Part shown: one piece after another, positions 14,476-20,896 of the stretch
Layout of the letters: the number at the start of each line of letters is the position of its first letter
Numbering within the stretch: the first letter of the stretch is position 1
From: Clostridiales bacterium
Lineage (GTDB): Bacteria > Bacillota > Clostridia > Christensenellales > Aristaeellaceae
DNA length: 20,896 bases
Assembly (NCBI GenBank): GCA_019420065.1
Contig: JAHZHX010000040.1
Span: 1-20,896 of the forward strand
Reading direction: 5' to 3'
The notes under the pieces: model-generated
Told to the model about the DNA's origin: nothing
What the model saw: the letters and a program-made list of their open reading frames with translations, nothing else
Database searches by the model: none
Position numbers and translations under genes: made by a program

Positions 14476-15399
14476 TTGATCCGGGTAGAAGATTTTGTCA
14501 AAGCGCTGTCGCTGGTCACGCTCAGCCCTTCCAGCCAGACCGAATGGCCCATTGAGGCCGCCGATCTGAACCGTCCCGGTCTGCAATTTGCCGGGCATTA
14601 CGACCATTTTGCCAAGGAACGTCCGCAGGTGATCGGCAAGGCGGAGATGTCCTACCTGGACTCGCTCAGCGACGAAGTGCGTTTGGAACGCCTGAAGGAG
14701 TTTTTCTCTTATCCCATCCCCTGCGTTATCATTTGCCGCGGCATGCAGCCGCCCGAAGAGCTGCTGCAGCTGGCCAAGGAGCATGACGTGCCCGTCTACC
14801 AAACGGATATGGTGACCACACGCTTTTTCATGAAGGCCATCATCTATATGGGGCAATGCCTGGCGCCGCGGGCGACCATGCACGGCGTGCTGCTGGAGGT
14901 CTACGGCGTGGGCGTGCTCATCACGGGGCGCAGCAGCGTTGGCAAAAGCGAGGCAGCGCTGGAGCTGATCAAGCGCGGCCATCAGCTGGTAGCTGACGAC
15001 GTGGTGGATATCTGCAAGGTAGCTGACGACCGTCTCAGCGGCGAATCACCCGAAATGGTGCGTCACCTGATGGAGATCCGCGGCATCGGCATCATCGATA
15101 TCCGGGACATGTACGGCATCGGTTCCATTTTGATGAAAAAATCCATCGATCTGGTCATCCATCTGGAAAAATGGGACGAGCAGAAGGAATACGACCGTTT
15201 TGGCCTCAATGACGAATATACCACCATCATGGACGTAAAAATCCCCCGTATCGTCCTGCCGGTCAAGCCCGGCCGCAACCTGGCCATTATCATCGAGGTG
15301 GCCGCGCGCAATTTCAGCCTGAAAAAGCTGGGATACTCCGCCGCACAGGAGCTTGACCGCCGCACAAACGAAATGATGCAGCAGTTGAATAACCGCTGA
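14476..15399 (+). CDS. hprK: HPr kinase/phosphorylase
   Basis: A 307-aa bifunctional enzyme that phosphorylates and dephosphorylates Ser46 of HPr, setting carbon catabolite control together with CcpA. The N-terminal domain spans about 1-125. The catalytic domain has His136 in MHGVLLEV, the Walker A loop GRSSVGKS (151-158), the ADD acidic pair (173-175), and the HprK-specific segment MEIRGIGIIDIRD (199-211). The loop reads SSVGKS where SGxGKS is usual, a mild variation. The start is TTG at 14476 because GGAGG (14463-14467) lies 8 nt upstream; a GTG at 14467 overlaps that Shine-Dalgarno site and is ruled out. It is the first gene of the rightward group and is followed 26 bp later by the sugar kinase. 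Confidence 0.95.
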   Translation: MIRVEDFVKALSLVTLSPSSQTEWPIEAADLNRPGLQFAGHYDHFAKERPQVIGKAEMSYLDSLSDEVRLERLKEFFSYPIPCVIICRGMQPPEELLQLAKEHDVPVYQTDMVTTRFFMKAIIYMGQCLAPRATMHGVLLEVYGVGVLITGRSSVGKSEAALELIKRGHQLVADDVVDICKVADDRLSGESPEMVRHLMEIRGIGIIDIRDMYGIGSILMKKSIDLVIHLEKWDEQKEYDRFGLNDEYTTIMDVKIPRIVLPVKPGRNLAIIIEVAARNFSLKKLGYSAAQELDRRTNEMMQQLNNR

Positions 15400-15425
15400 A
15401 GCTTATTTAACAAGGAGATACAACC

Positions 15426-16364
15426 ATGTATTATATCGGCGTTGATCTGGGCGGCACCAACATTGCCGTCGGCGTTGTCAATGAAGAAGGCCGCATTCTG
15501 GCCCAGGCAGAAACCCCCACGCTCGCGCAGCGTCCCTATCAGGAGCTGGTGCGCGACATGGCAAAATGCGCCCGCAAGGCCATGGAAGAAGCGGGCGTTG
15601 CCGAGGCGGACGTGCATTCCGTCGGCATCGGCATTCCGGGTGTTGCGGAAAACGGCGTCGTGCTTTTCTGCACGAACCTTGGTTGGCGCAACATCCCTCT
15701 GGCGGAGGAAATGCGCAAATATTTTGACAAACCCGTCTTTATCGACAACGACGCGACCGTGGCCGGCTGGGCAGAATTCCAGGCGGGCGTAAGCCGCGGC
15801 ACCAACAGCAGCGTATTTCTGACTCTGGGTACCGGCGTAGGCGCGGGCATTGTGTTGGACGGCAAAATCTGGGCCGGCGCGCACGGCGCCGCCAGCGAAC
15901 TGGGGCATATCACCATCGTGGCCGACGGCGAGCCGTGTACCTGCGGCAAACGCGGCTGCACCGAGCGCTATTGCTCCGCCACCGCCATCATCCGCATGGC
16001 CAAAGAAGCCTGCGCGGCGCAGCCCGACTGCGCCATTGCCCGCGCCGTGGAAGGCAATCTGGATCAAATCAACGCCAAAACGGTGTTTGACGCTGCGAAA
16101 GGGGGCGATGCGACCGCGATGCAGGTGTTCAACCGCTATATCAAATACCTGACCATCGCCATCAATAATGTCGTGTCCTTCTATGACCCCGACATGATCG
16201 TGCTGGGCGGCGGCGTAAGCCGCGCAGGCGATTTTCTGCTCAACGCCGTCCGGGAGCTGCTGCCCAGCTACCTGATGTTCCCCATGCTGACAATGCCCGA
16301 GCTGCGTTTGGCCAGTTTGGGCAACGAAGCGGGCATCATCGGCGCGGCGCTTTTAGGCAGATAA
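15426..16364 (+). CDS. ROK-family glucokinase
   Basis: A 312-aa cytoplasmic sugar kinase, probably glucokinase (ATP plus glucose to glucose-6-phosphate). The N-terminal phosphate loop is DLGGTNIAVG (7-16). Asp109 in IDNDATVAG is the expected catalytic base. GTGVGAG (135-141) follows, then the ROK zinc site built from His161 and the cysteines of CTCGKRGC (171-178). It has no N-terminal DNA-binding domain, so it is a kinase, not a ROK repressor. AAGGAG lies 8 nt before the ATG. Its place directly after hprK suits a role in glucose-6-phosphate supply under catabolite control. Specificity for glucose over N-acetylmannosamine or fructose is inferred from the family. Confidence 0.9.
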   Translation: MYYIGVDLGGTNIAVGVVNEEGRILAQAETPTLAQRPYQELVRDMAKCARKAMEEAGVAEADVHSVGIGIPGVAENGVVLFCTNLGWRNIPLAEEMRKYFDKPVFIDNDATVAGWAEFQAGVSRGTNSSVFLTLGTGVGAGIVLDGKIWAGAHGAASELGHITIVADGEPCTCGKRGCTERYCSATAIIRMAKEACAAQPDCAIARAVEGNLDQINAKTVFDAAKGGDATAMQVFNRYIKYLTIAINNVVSFYDPDMIVLGGGVSRAGDFLLNAVRELLPSYLMFPMLTMPELRLASLGNEAGIIGAALLGR

Positions 16365-16395
16365 ATTTTTCTCATTTTCAGAAAGAAGGATTTTT

Positions 16396-17784
16396 ATGGA
16401 AAAGTTTTTGATTCGCGCGCTGTACCGCCAAACACCGGCGGACGGTACGGCGATCAAGGTCAGCGGCTGGGTGCGCACCGTGCGTGACAGCAAGGCCTTC
16501 GCTTTTATCGAAATCAACGACGGTACTTTTTTCAAAACCCTGCAAGTCGTGCTGGATGAAACCGTACCCGACTTTCGCGAGGTGGTCAAGGTCACGTTGG
16601 GCAGCGCCATTGAGGTGGAAGGGACATTGCGCCTGACCCCCGAAATGAAGCAGCCCTTTGAACTGAAAGCCACGCGTGTCGCCGTCATCGGCATGGCTGC
16701 GCCCGATTACCCGCTGCAAAAAAAGCGCCATACCGTGGAATACCTGCGCACGCAGGCGCATCTGCGCCCCCGCACCAACCTGTTTTCGGCGGTATTCCGC
16801 ATCCGCTCGGTCGCGGCGCAGAGCATCCACCGTTTCTTTGCCGATCAGGATTTTGTTTATGTCCACACGCCGCTGATTACCGCCAGCGACTGCGAGGGCG
16901 CGGGCGAAATGTTCCGCGTGACCACGCTGGACGCGGGCGATCCGCCCCGTGACGAAAAGGGCCAGGTCGATTTCAAGCAGGACTTTTTTGGCAAGCCCGC
17001 CAACCTGACCGTTTCCGGCCAGCTCAACGGCGAGGCCTTCTGCATGGCCTTCCGTAACATCTATACCTTTGGCCCCACCTTCCGCGCCGAGAAAAGCTAT
17101 ACCCAACGCCACGCGGCGGAATTCTGGATGATCGAGCCAGAGATCGCCTTTGCCGACCTGACCGACGACATGGCGCTGGCCGAGGCCATGGTTCGCTATG
17201 TGGTGGGCGACGTGCTGGAGCGCTGCCCGGAGGAATTGGCGTTCCTCAACAGCTTTGTGGACAAGGGGCTGATTGAACGCCTGACGCATGTGCGCGACAG
17301 CGATTTTGCCCGCGTCAGCTATACCGAGGCCATCGAGATCCTCAAAAACAGCGGCGAAAAGTTTGAATACGGCGCTTATTGGGGCATGGACATGCAGACC
17401 GAGCATGAGCGCTATCTGGCCGAAAAGCATTTCAAGCGCCCGGTATGCGTGTACGACTATCCCAAGGAAATCAAAGCCTTCTATATGAAGCAGAACGACG
17501 ACGGCAAAACGGTGGCCGCCGTGGACGTGCTGGTTCCCGGCATCGGCGAGCTGATCGGCGGCAGCCAGCGCGAGGACCGGCTGGACGTGCTGGAAGCGCG
17601 CATGAACGAGCTGGGGCTCGATCCCGAAAGCTACTGGTGGTACCTGGAGCTGCGCAAATACGGCTCCGCGCCCCACGCCGGTTTCGGGCTGGGCTTTGAG
17701 CGCCTCATCATGTATCTGACGGGCGTAAGCAATATCCGCGATGTGCTTCCCTTCCCCCGCACCACCGGCAGCGCCGAATTCTAA
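16396..17784 (+). CDS. asnS: Asparaginyl-tRNA synthetase
   Basis: A 462-aa class IIb enzyme that charges tRNA-Asn, of usual length for bacterial AsnRS. The N-terminal OB-fold anticodon-binding domain spans about 15-100 (VSGWVRTVRDSK, FAFIEINDG). The catalytic core shows the AsnRS signature ITASDCEGAGEMF, motif 2 with FRAEKS and the acceptor region WMIEPE, and motif 3 GFGLGFERLIMYLTG near the C-terminus, ending in LPFPRT. The start has AAGAAGGA 6 nt upstream. It lies 31 bp after the kinase gene and is probably cotranscribed, although no terminator or promoter in the gap settles it. Confidence 0.96.
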   Translation: MEKFLIRALYRQTPADGTAIKVSGWVRTVRDSKAFAFIEINDGTFFKTLQVVLDETVPDFREVVKVTLGSAIEVEGTLRLTPEMKQPFELKATRVAVIGMAAPDYPLQKKRHTVEYLRTQAHLRPRTNLFSAVFRIRSVAAQSIHRFFADQDFVYVHTPLITASDCEGAGEMFRVTTLDAGDPPRDEKGQVDFKQDFFGKPANLTVSGQLNGEAFCMAFRNIYTFGPTFRAEKSYTQRHAAEFWMIEPEIAFADLTDDMALAEAMVRYVVGDVLERCPEELAFLNSFVDKGLIERLTHVRDSDFARVSYTEAIEILKNSGEKFEYGAYWGMDMQTEHERYLAEKHFKRPVCVYDYPKEIKAFYMKQNDDGKTVAAVDVLVPGIGELIGGSQREDRLDVLEARMNELGLDPESYWWYLELRKYGSAPHAGFGLGFERLIMYLTGVSNIRDVLPFPRTTGSAEF

Positions 17785-17835
17785 GGCGCAGTGCGGATTC
17801 AGCCGCGCTCAAAGAAAGAACAGTGAGGAAACGCC

Positions 17836-19251
17836 ATGCCTTCCACCAAGAAACCCAATATCATCTGGCTGATGGCCGACCAACTGCGCGCCGACATGCT
17901 CGGCTGCAACGGGGATCCCAACGTGCATACCCCGAACATCGATTCTCTGGCTGCCGAAGGAGTCAATTTCACCCGCGCCGTCAGCGGTTACCCGCTGTGC
18001 TGCCCGGCGCGCGGCGCCATGCTCACCAGCGTTTATCCCAACCGCAATACCCTGGGGCATGAATACCGCATGCCGACCGGGCAGACCACCATTGCCGACG
18101 TATTCAAGCGCGGCGGCTATCATACCGCCTATATCGGCAAGTGGCACCTGGACGGCTGGCATGAAAAGGACTCCCGCGCCGCCTGGCACGTTGTGCCCCG
18201 CGAGCGCCGCGGCGGCTTCGATTACTGGATGGGCTACGAAAACAACAACAGCCAGTACGACTGCTACGTTCATGGCGGCGGCGAGGGCTGGGGAGAAACG
18301 CCGCCTACCAAGCTGGACGGCTATGAGACCGACTGCCTGACCGATATTTTTCTTGAGCATCTGCAAAACCGTCCGGCCGACAAGCCATTTTTCGCCGTGC
18401 TTTCGGTGCAGCCGCCGCACAACCCCTACGTTGCGCCCGAACGCAACTATAACTACCCGCCCGAATCCCTGACCCTGCGGCCCAATGTGCCGCCGGCGAT
18501 CCCGCCGTATACCGATTTTATCAATTACACCCGCGACGGGCTTTCCAAGGCTTACGGCATGATTGAAAATTATGATGAAAACATCGGCCGCGTCCTGGCC
18601 TATCTCAAGGAAGCAGGCCTGTATGACAATACCATCGTTATTTTCTTCAGCGACCATGGCGACTGTCACGGTTCTCACGGCTGGCAGCGTAAAACCAACC
18701 CGCTGGAAGAATCCATCCGCGTGCCTTTCATCATCGGCGGCATGCCGCTTTCGCCCAGTCCTGAAATGCGCGGTCTGCGTCTGCCGCACCTGTTAAACTC
18801 AGTAGACATTGCTCCCACCTGCGCCGGCCTGTGCAACCTGCCCGTTCCGCGCGAATGGGAAGGCTGTGATTACTCCGACGCCTGCAAGCGCAAAAAGAAC
18901 GGCGATTTTTCCTATCCCACTTCGGCTTATCTGCAAAACGTTATCCCCGAGCATCATCCCAACAGCATTGAGCTGCCCTGGCGCGGCGTTGTTACCACAG
19001 ACGGATGGAAATACGTCTGCCTGGAAGGCACGCCCTGGATGCTGTTCAACCTGAACGAAGATCCCTACGAGCTGCGCAACCTCGCCTTCTGCGGGACGGC
19101 AAAGGCCAAGCGCGCCGACCTCAACCGCCTGCTGGCGGACTGGATCGCGCGCACGGGCGACCATTTCCGCCTGCCGGACATCTCGCTGCGCAACGATCTG
19201 GTAGAGCACGCGCGCGAGGAATTCGGCTATCCCGTTTATCCCGAGGACTGA
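17836..19251 (+). CDS. Cytoplasmic S1-family sulfatase
   Basis: A 471-aa hydrolase of sulfate esters in the alkaline-phosphatase superfamily. The catalytic motif is Cys55-Cys56-Pro57-Ala58-Arg59. Cys55 should be converted to formylglycine, and in an anaerobe this needs a radical-SAM sulfatase-maturating enzyme, not encoded here. Metal and sulfate ligands are recognisable: Asp15-Gln16 in MADQLRAD, Lys102 and His104 in IGKWHL, His195 in PPHNPY, and Asp273-His274 in FSDHGDCHGSHG. No signal peptide is present, so it probably acts on imported, small sulfated sugars or related esters. GAGG lies 7 nt before the ATG. The substrate cannot be predicted. It is followed by its own terminator. Confidence 0.9.
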   Translation: MPSTKKPNIIWLMADQLRADMLGCNGDPNVHTPNIDSLAAEGVNFTRAVSGYPLCCPARGAMLTSVYPNRNTLGHEYRMPTGQTTIADVFKRGGYHTAYIGKWHLDGWHEKDSRAAWHVVPRERRGGFDYWMGYENNNSQYDCYVHGGGEGWGETPPTKLDGYETDCLTDIFLEHLQNRPADKPFFAVLSVQPPHNPYVAPERNYNYPPESLTLRPNVPPAIPPYTDFINYTRDGLSKAYGMIENYDENIGRVLAYLKEAGLYDNTIVIFFSDHGDCHGSHGWQRKTNPLEESIRVPFIIGGMPLSPSPEMRGLRLPHLLNSVDIAPTCAGLCNLPVPREWEGCDYSDACKRKKNGDFSYPTSAYLQNVIPEHHPNSIELPWRGVVTTDGWKYVCLEGTPWMLFNLNEDPYELRNLAFCGTAKAKRADLNRLLADWIARTGDHFRLPDISLRNDLVEHAREEFGYPVYPED

Positions 19252-19257
19252 CACTTG

Positions 19258-19288
19258 GCTGCCGTCAATGCAAAGACGGCAGCTTTTT
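19258..19288 (+). terminator. Rho-independent terminator of the sulfatase gene
   Basis: A perfect 9-bp stem GCTGCCGTC / GACGGCAGC (19258-19266 and 19275-19283) has an 8-nt loop and is followed by five T. It starts 7 bp after the sulfatase stop and ends 2 bp before the recQ Shine-Dalgarno site, so transcription of recQ must read through it or begin inside the sulfatase gene. Confidence 0.85.
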
Positions 19289-19302
19289 CAAAGGAGCCGC
19301 AT

Positions 19303-20808
19303 TTGGAAAACGAACGCCTTTGGCGCGCCCAGGCCGCGCTCAAGCAGTACTTTGGTTACAGCGCTTTCCGCACCGGACAGGAGGCGCTGCTTGACGCGCT
19401 GCTTTCCGGGCGCGACGCGCTGGGAATTATGCCTACCGGCGCGGGAAAATCCATCTGCTATCAGCTGCCTGCCATCCTCATGGAAGGCACAGCGCTGGTG
19501 ATCTCTCCTCTGATTTCACTCATGCGCGATCAGGTGCTTTCCCTCAAGGCAAACGGTGTCCCGGCCGCTTACATCAATTCCACCCTGACCCCTGCCCAGC
19601 AGGCGGAGGCGCTGCGCCGGGCGGCAAACGGCTGGTACAAAATCATTTACGTTGCCCCCGAGCGTCTGGAAAGCACCGGTTTCCTTGCCTTCGCCAGCCA
19701 CACGGCGCTCTCGCTGATTGCCGTGGACGAGGCGCACTGCGTCTCGCAATGGGGGCAGGATTTTCGCCCCAGCTATCTGCGCATAGCGCGCTTCGTCGCC
19801 GCGCTGCCCCATCGCCTGCCGCTGGGCGCTTTCACCGCTACCGCCACCTCTCAGGTCAAAAGCGATATTCTGCGCCTGCTGGAAATGCGTGATCCCGTCG
19901 TCCGTACCACCGGCTTTGACCGGCCCAACCTGTTTTTTTCGGTGCTTCGCACCGCCAGCGAATATGAAAAGAACGACCTGCTGCTTGAATACCTGCGCGC
20001 CCATCCTGACCAGAGCGGAATCATATACTGCGCCACGCGCCGCGCGGTGGACGACGTGCGCGATATGCTGGCCGAACAGGGCTTTTCCGCCGCCCGTTAT
20101 CACGCCGGGCTGAGCGATGAGGAGCGCACGCGCAGCCAGGAGCGTTTCCGTCTTGACCGCACCCGTCTGATGGTTGCCACCAACGCCTTCGGCATGGGCA
20201 TTGACAAGCCTGACATCCGCTTTGTCATCCATTATCACCTGCCCCGCGACTTGGAAAGCTACTATCAGGAAGCGGGCCGCGCCGGGCGGGACGGTGAACC
20301 CGCCGACTGCCTGCTGCTTTATAGCGGCCGCGATGTGCATATCCAGCGTTATCTGATCGAACATGGCGATGAAAACGAGCTATTGGATGAAGCGGCGCTG
20401 GCGCAAAAGCGCCAGGCGGCATTGGAGCGGCTGCGGCAGATGACGTTTTACGCCGCCTCCCAGCAATGCCTGCGCCGCCGGCTGCTGAACTATTTTGGCG
20501 AGCACGCCCCCCTGCGCTGCGGGAACTGCTCATTTTGCCAGAATGCCTCCCAGCCCCGCCCTGCCGAACCGGCACGCGAGCCAGGCTTGCCCGGAGCGCT
20601 GAACGAGCTGCGCCGCCGCATTGCCCGCCTCCGGCAGCAGCCGGAGCACAGTGTTCTCCCGGACAGCGCTTTAAGGGAAATCATTCGTTTGCGGCCTCAA
20701 ACGATGGAGGAATTTGCCGCCATTGAGGGCGTTGGCGAGCGCAAAGCCGCGCTGTACGGCGACGACTTTCTGCTGCTGATCCGCATTTACCGCAAAGCGC
20801 AGCAATAG
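19303..20808 (+). CDS. recQ: RecQ-type ATP-dependent DNA helicase, winged-helix domain apparently missing
   Basis: A 501-aa 3'-5' DNA helicase for recombination and fork repair. All SF2 motifs are seen: Walker A GIMPTGAGKS (41-50), DEAH (142-145) in VDEAHCVSQWGQDFRPSY, TATAT (178-182), NAFGMGIDKPDIR (294-306) and QEAGRAGRDGE (322-332). The zinc site has Cys389, Cys406, Cys409 and Cys412. A C-terminal HRDC-like domain covers about 431-500. Only about 20 residues separate the zinc site from the HRDC part, so the winged-helix (RQC) domain of standard RecQ is absent. The TTG at 19303 was chosen because AAGGAG is 6 nt upstream; an in-frame TTG at 19255 falls just before the sulfatase terminator and would be read through it. 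Confidence 0.92.
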   Translation: MENERLWRAQAALKQYFGYSAFRTGQEALLDALLSGRDALGIMPTGAGKSICYQLPAILMEGTALVISPLISLMRDQVLSLKANGVPAAYINSTLTPAQQAEALRRAANGWYKIIYVAPERLESTGFLAFASHTALSLIAVDEAHCVSQWGQDFRPSYLRIARFVAALPHRLPLGAFTATATSQVKSDILRLLEMRDPVVRTTGFDRPNLFFSVLRTASEYEKNDLLLEYLRAHPDQSGIIYCATRRAVDDVRDMLAEQGFSAARYHAGLSDEERTRSQERFRLDRTRLMVATNAFGMGIDKPDIRFVIHYHLPRDLESYYQEAGRAGRDGEPADCLLLYSGRDVHIQRYLIEHGDENELLDEAALAQKRQAALERLRQMTFYAASQQCLRRRLLNYFGEHAPLRCGNCSFCQNASQPRPAEPAREPGLPGALNELRRRIARLRQQPEHSVLPDSALREIIRLRPQTMEEFAAIEGVGERKAALYGDDFLLLIRIYRKAQQ

Positions 20809-20812
20809 AAAA

Positions 20813-20843
20813 ACGCCCGCGAAACATCTTGTTTCACGGGCGT
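20813..20843 (-). terminator. Terminator for a gene entering from the right
   Basis: A 13-bp stem (20813-20825 with 20831-20843) has a 5-nt loop. The single imperfection is a G-U pair when read on the minus strand but a C-A mismatch on the plus strand, and the minus-strand hairpin is followed by TTTTTCTATT. It therefore belongs to a leftward gene beyond the window that converges with recQ. Confidence 0.65.
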
Positions 20844-20853
20844 CAGACCATCG

Positions 20854-20887
20854 ACAAACTCTCGCGAGAAGCGGGAGTTTGTTTTTT
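20854..20887 (+). terminator. Rho-independent terminator of recQ
   Basis: A 12-bp stem ACAAACTCTCGC / GCGGGAGTTTGT (20854-20865 and 20871-20882, one U-G pair) has a GAGAA loop and is followed by a run of T. It lies 46 bp after the recQ stop and points rightward. Confidence 0.85.
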
Positions 20888-20896
20888 AATTGCAAA

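Noticed and set aside
16378..17676. A 432-codon open frame on the minus strand opposite asnS
   Set aside because: It is antisense to a complete, motif-rich asnS, has no ribosome binding site and has the His/Ala/Gly-rich make-up typical of frames opposite GC-rich genes.
17809..18789. A 326-codon minus-strand open frame opposite the sulfatase
   Set aside because: It is a shadow of a well-supported gene with no recognisable domain and no start signal.

Overview
The window looks like chromosomal DNA from a spore-forming, anaerobic low-GC-lineage Firmicute (class Clostridia), although the base composition of its genes is moderately GC-rich. The reasons are: HPr kinase/phosphorylase next to a ROK glucokinase; strong GGAGG-type ribosome binding sites with some TTG starts; a Cys/Asn-rich protein that resembles spore-coat proteins; and a cysteine-type (anaerobically matured) sulfatase. 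The genus cannot be fixed from the sequence alone. The left part (about 3.2-9.3 kb) is poorer in GC and more accessory in character. The right part (14.4-20.8 kb) is GC-rich housekeeping DNA.

Layout, left to right. 1-359: AT-rich spacer ending in a hairpin terminator. 360-3140 (-): a large PMT-family (GT39-like) membrane glycosyltransferase with two extra beta-sandwich-like domains. 3141-3431: spacer with two hairpins. 3432-7848 (-): a tightly coupled five-gene operon, in transcription order a small secreted protein, a secreted propeller-like protein, an ABC ATPase and two ABC-2-type permeases. 7849-8533: AT-rich leader with a candidate 35-codon peptide, a hairpin-rich patch, a roughly 100-bp MITE-like element and a terminator. 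8534-9325 (-): the Cys/Asn-rich putative spore protein. 9577-10206 (+): a DUF998-like membrane protein. 10336-11157 (+): a membrane-bound NapH-like 4Fe-4S protein. 11173-14298 (-): a three-gene operon with a MotA/ExbB/ZorA-like channel carrying a long cytoplasmic tail, a MotB/ZorB-like OmpA protein with an unusual coiled-coil stalk, and a small membrane-anchored protein of unknown family. 14476-17784 (+): hprK, a ROK glucokinase and asnS. 17836-19251 (+): sulfatase. 19303-20808 (+): recQ. The right edge holds two terminators facing opposite ways.

How the genes work together. The ABC operon probably exports, or gives protection from, something linked to its two secreted proteins. hprK and the ROK kinase join carbon-catabolite signalling to sugar phosphorylation. 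The motor-like operon has the core of a Zorya-type ion-driven complex but none of the known Zorya effectors, so it is the best candidate here for an undescribed system. No rRNA, tRNA, CRISPR array or intact transposase was seen.
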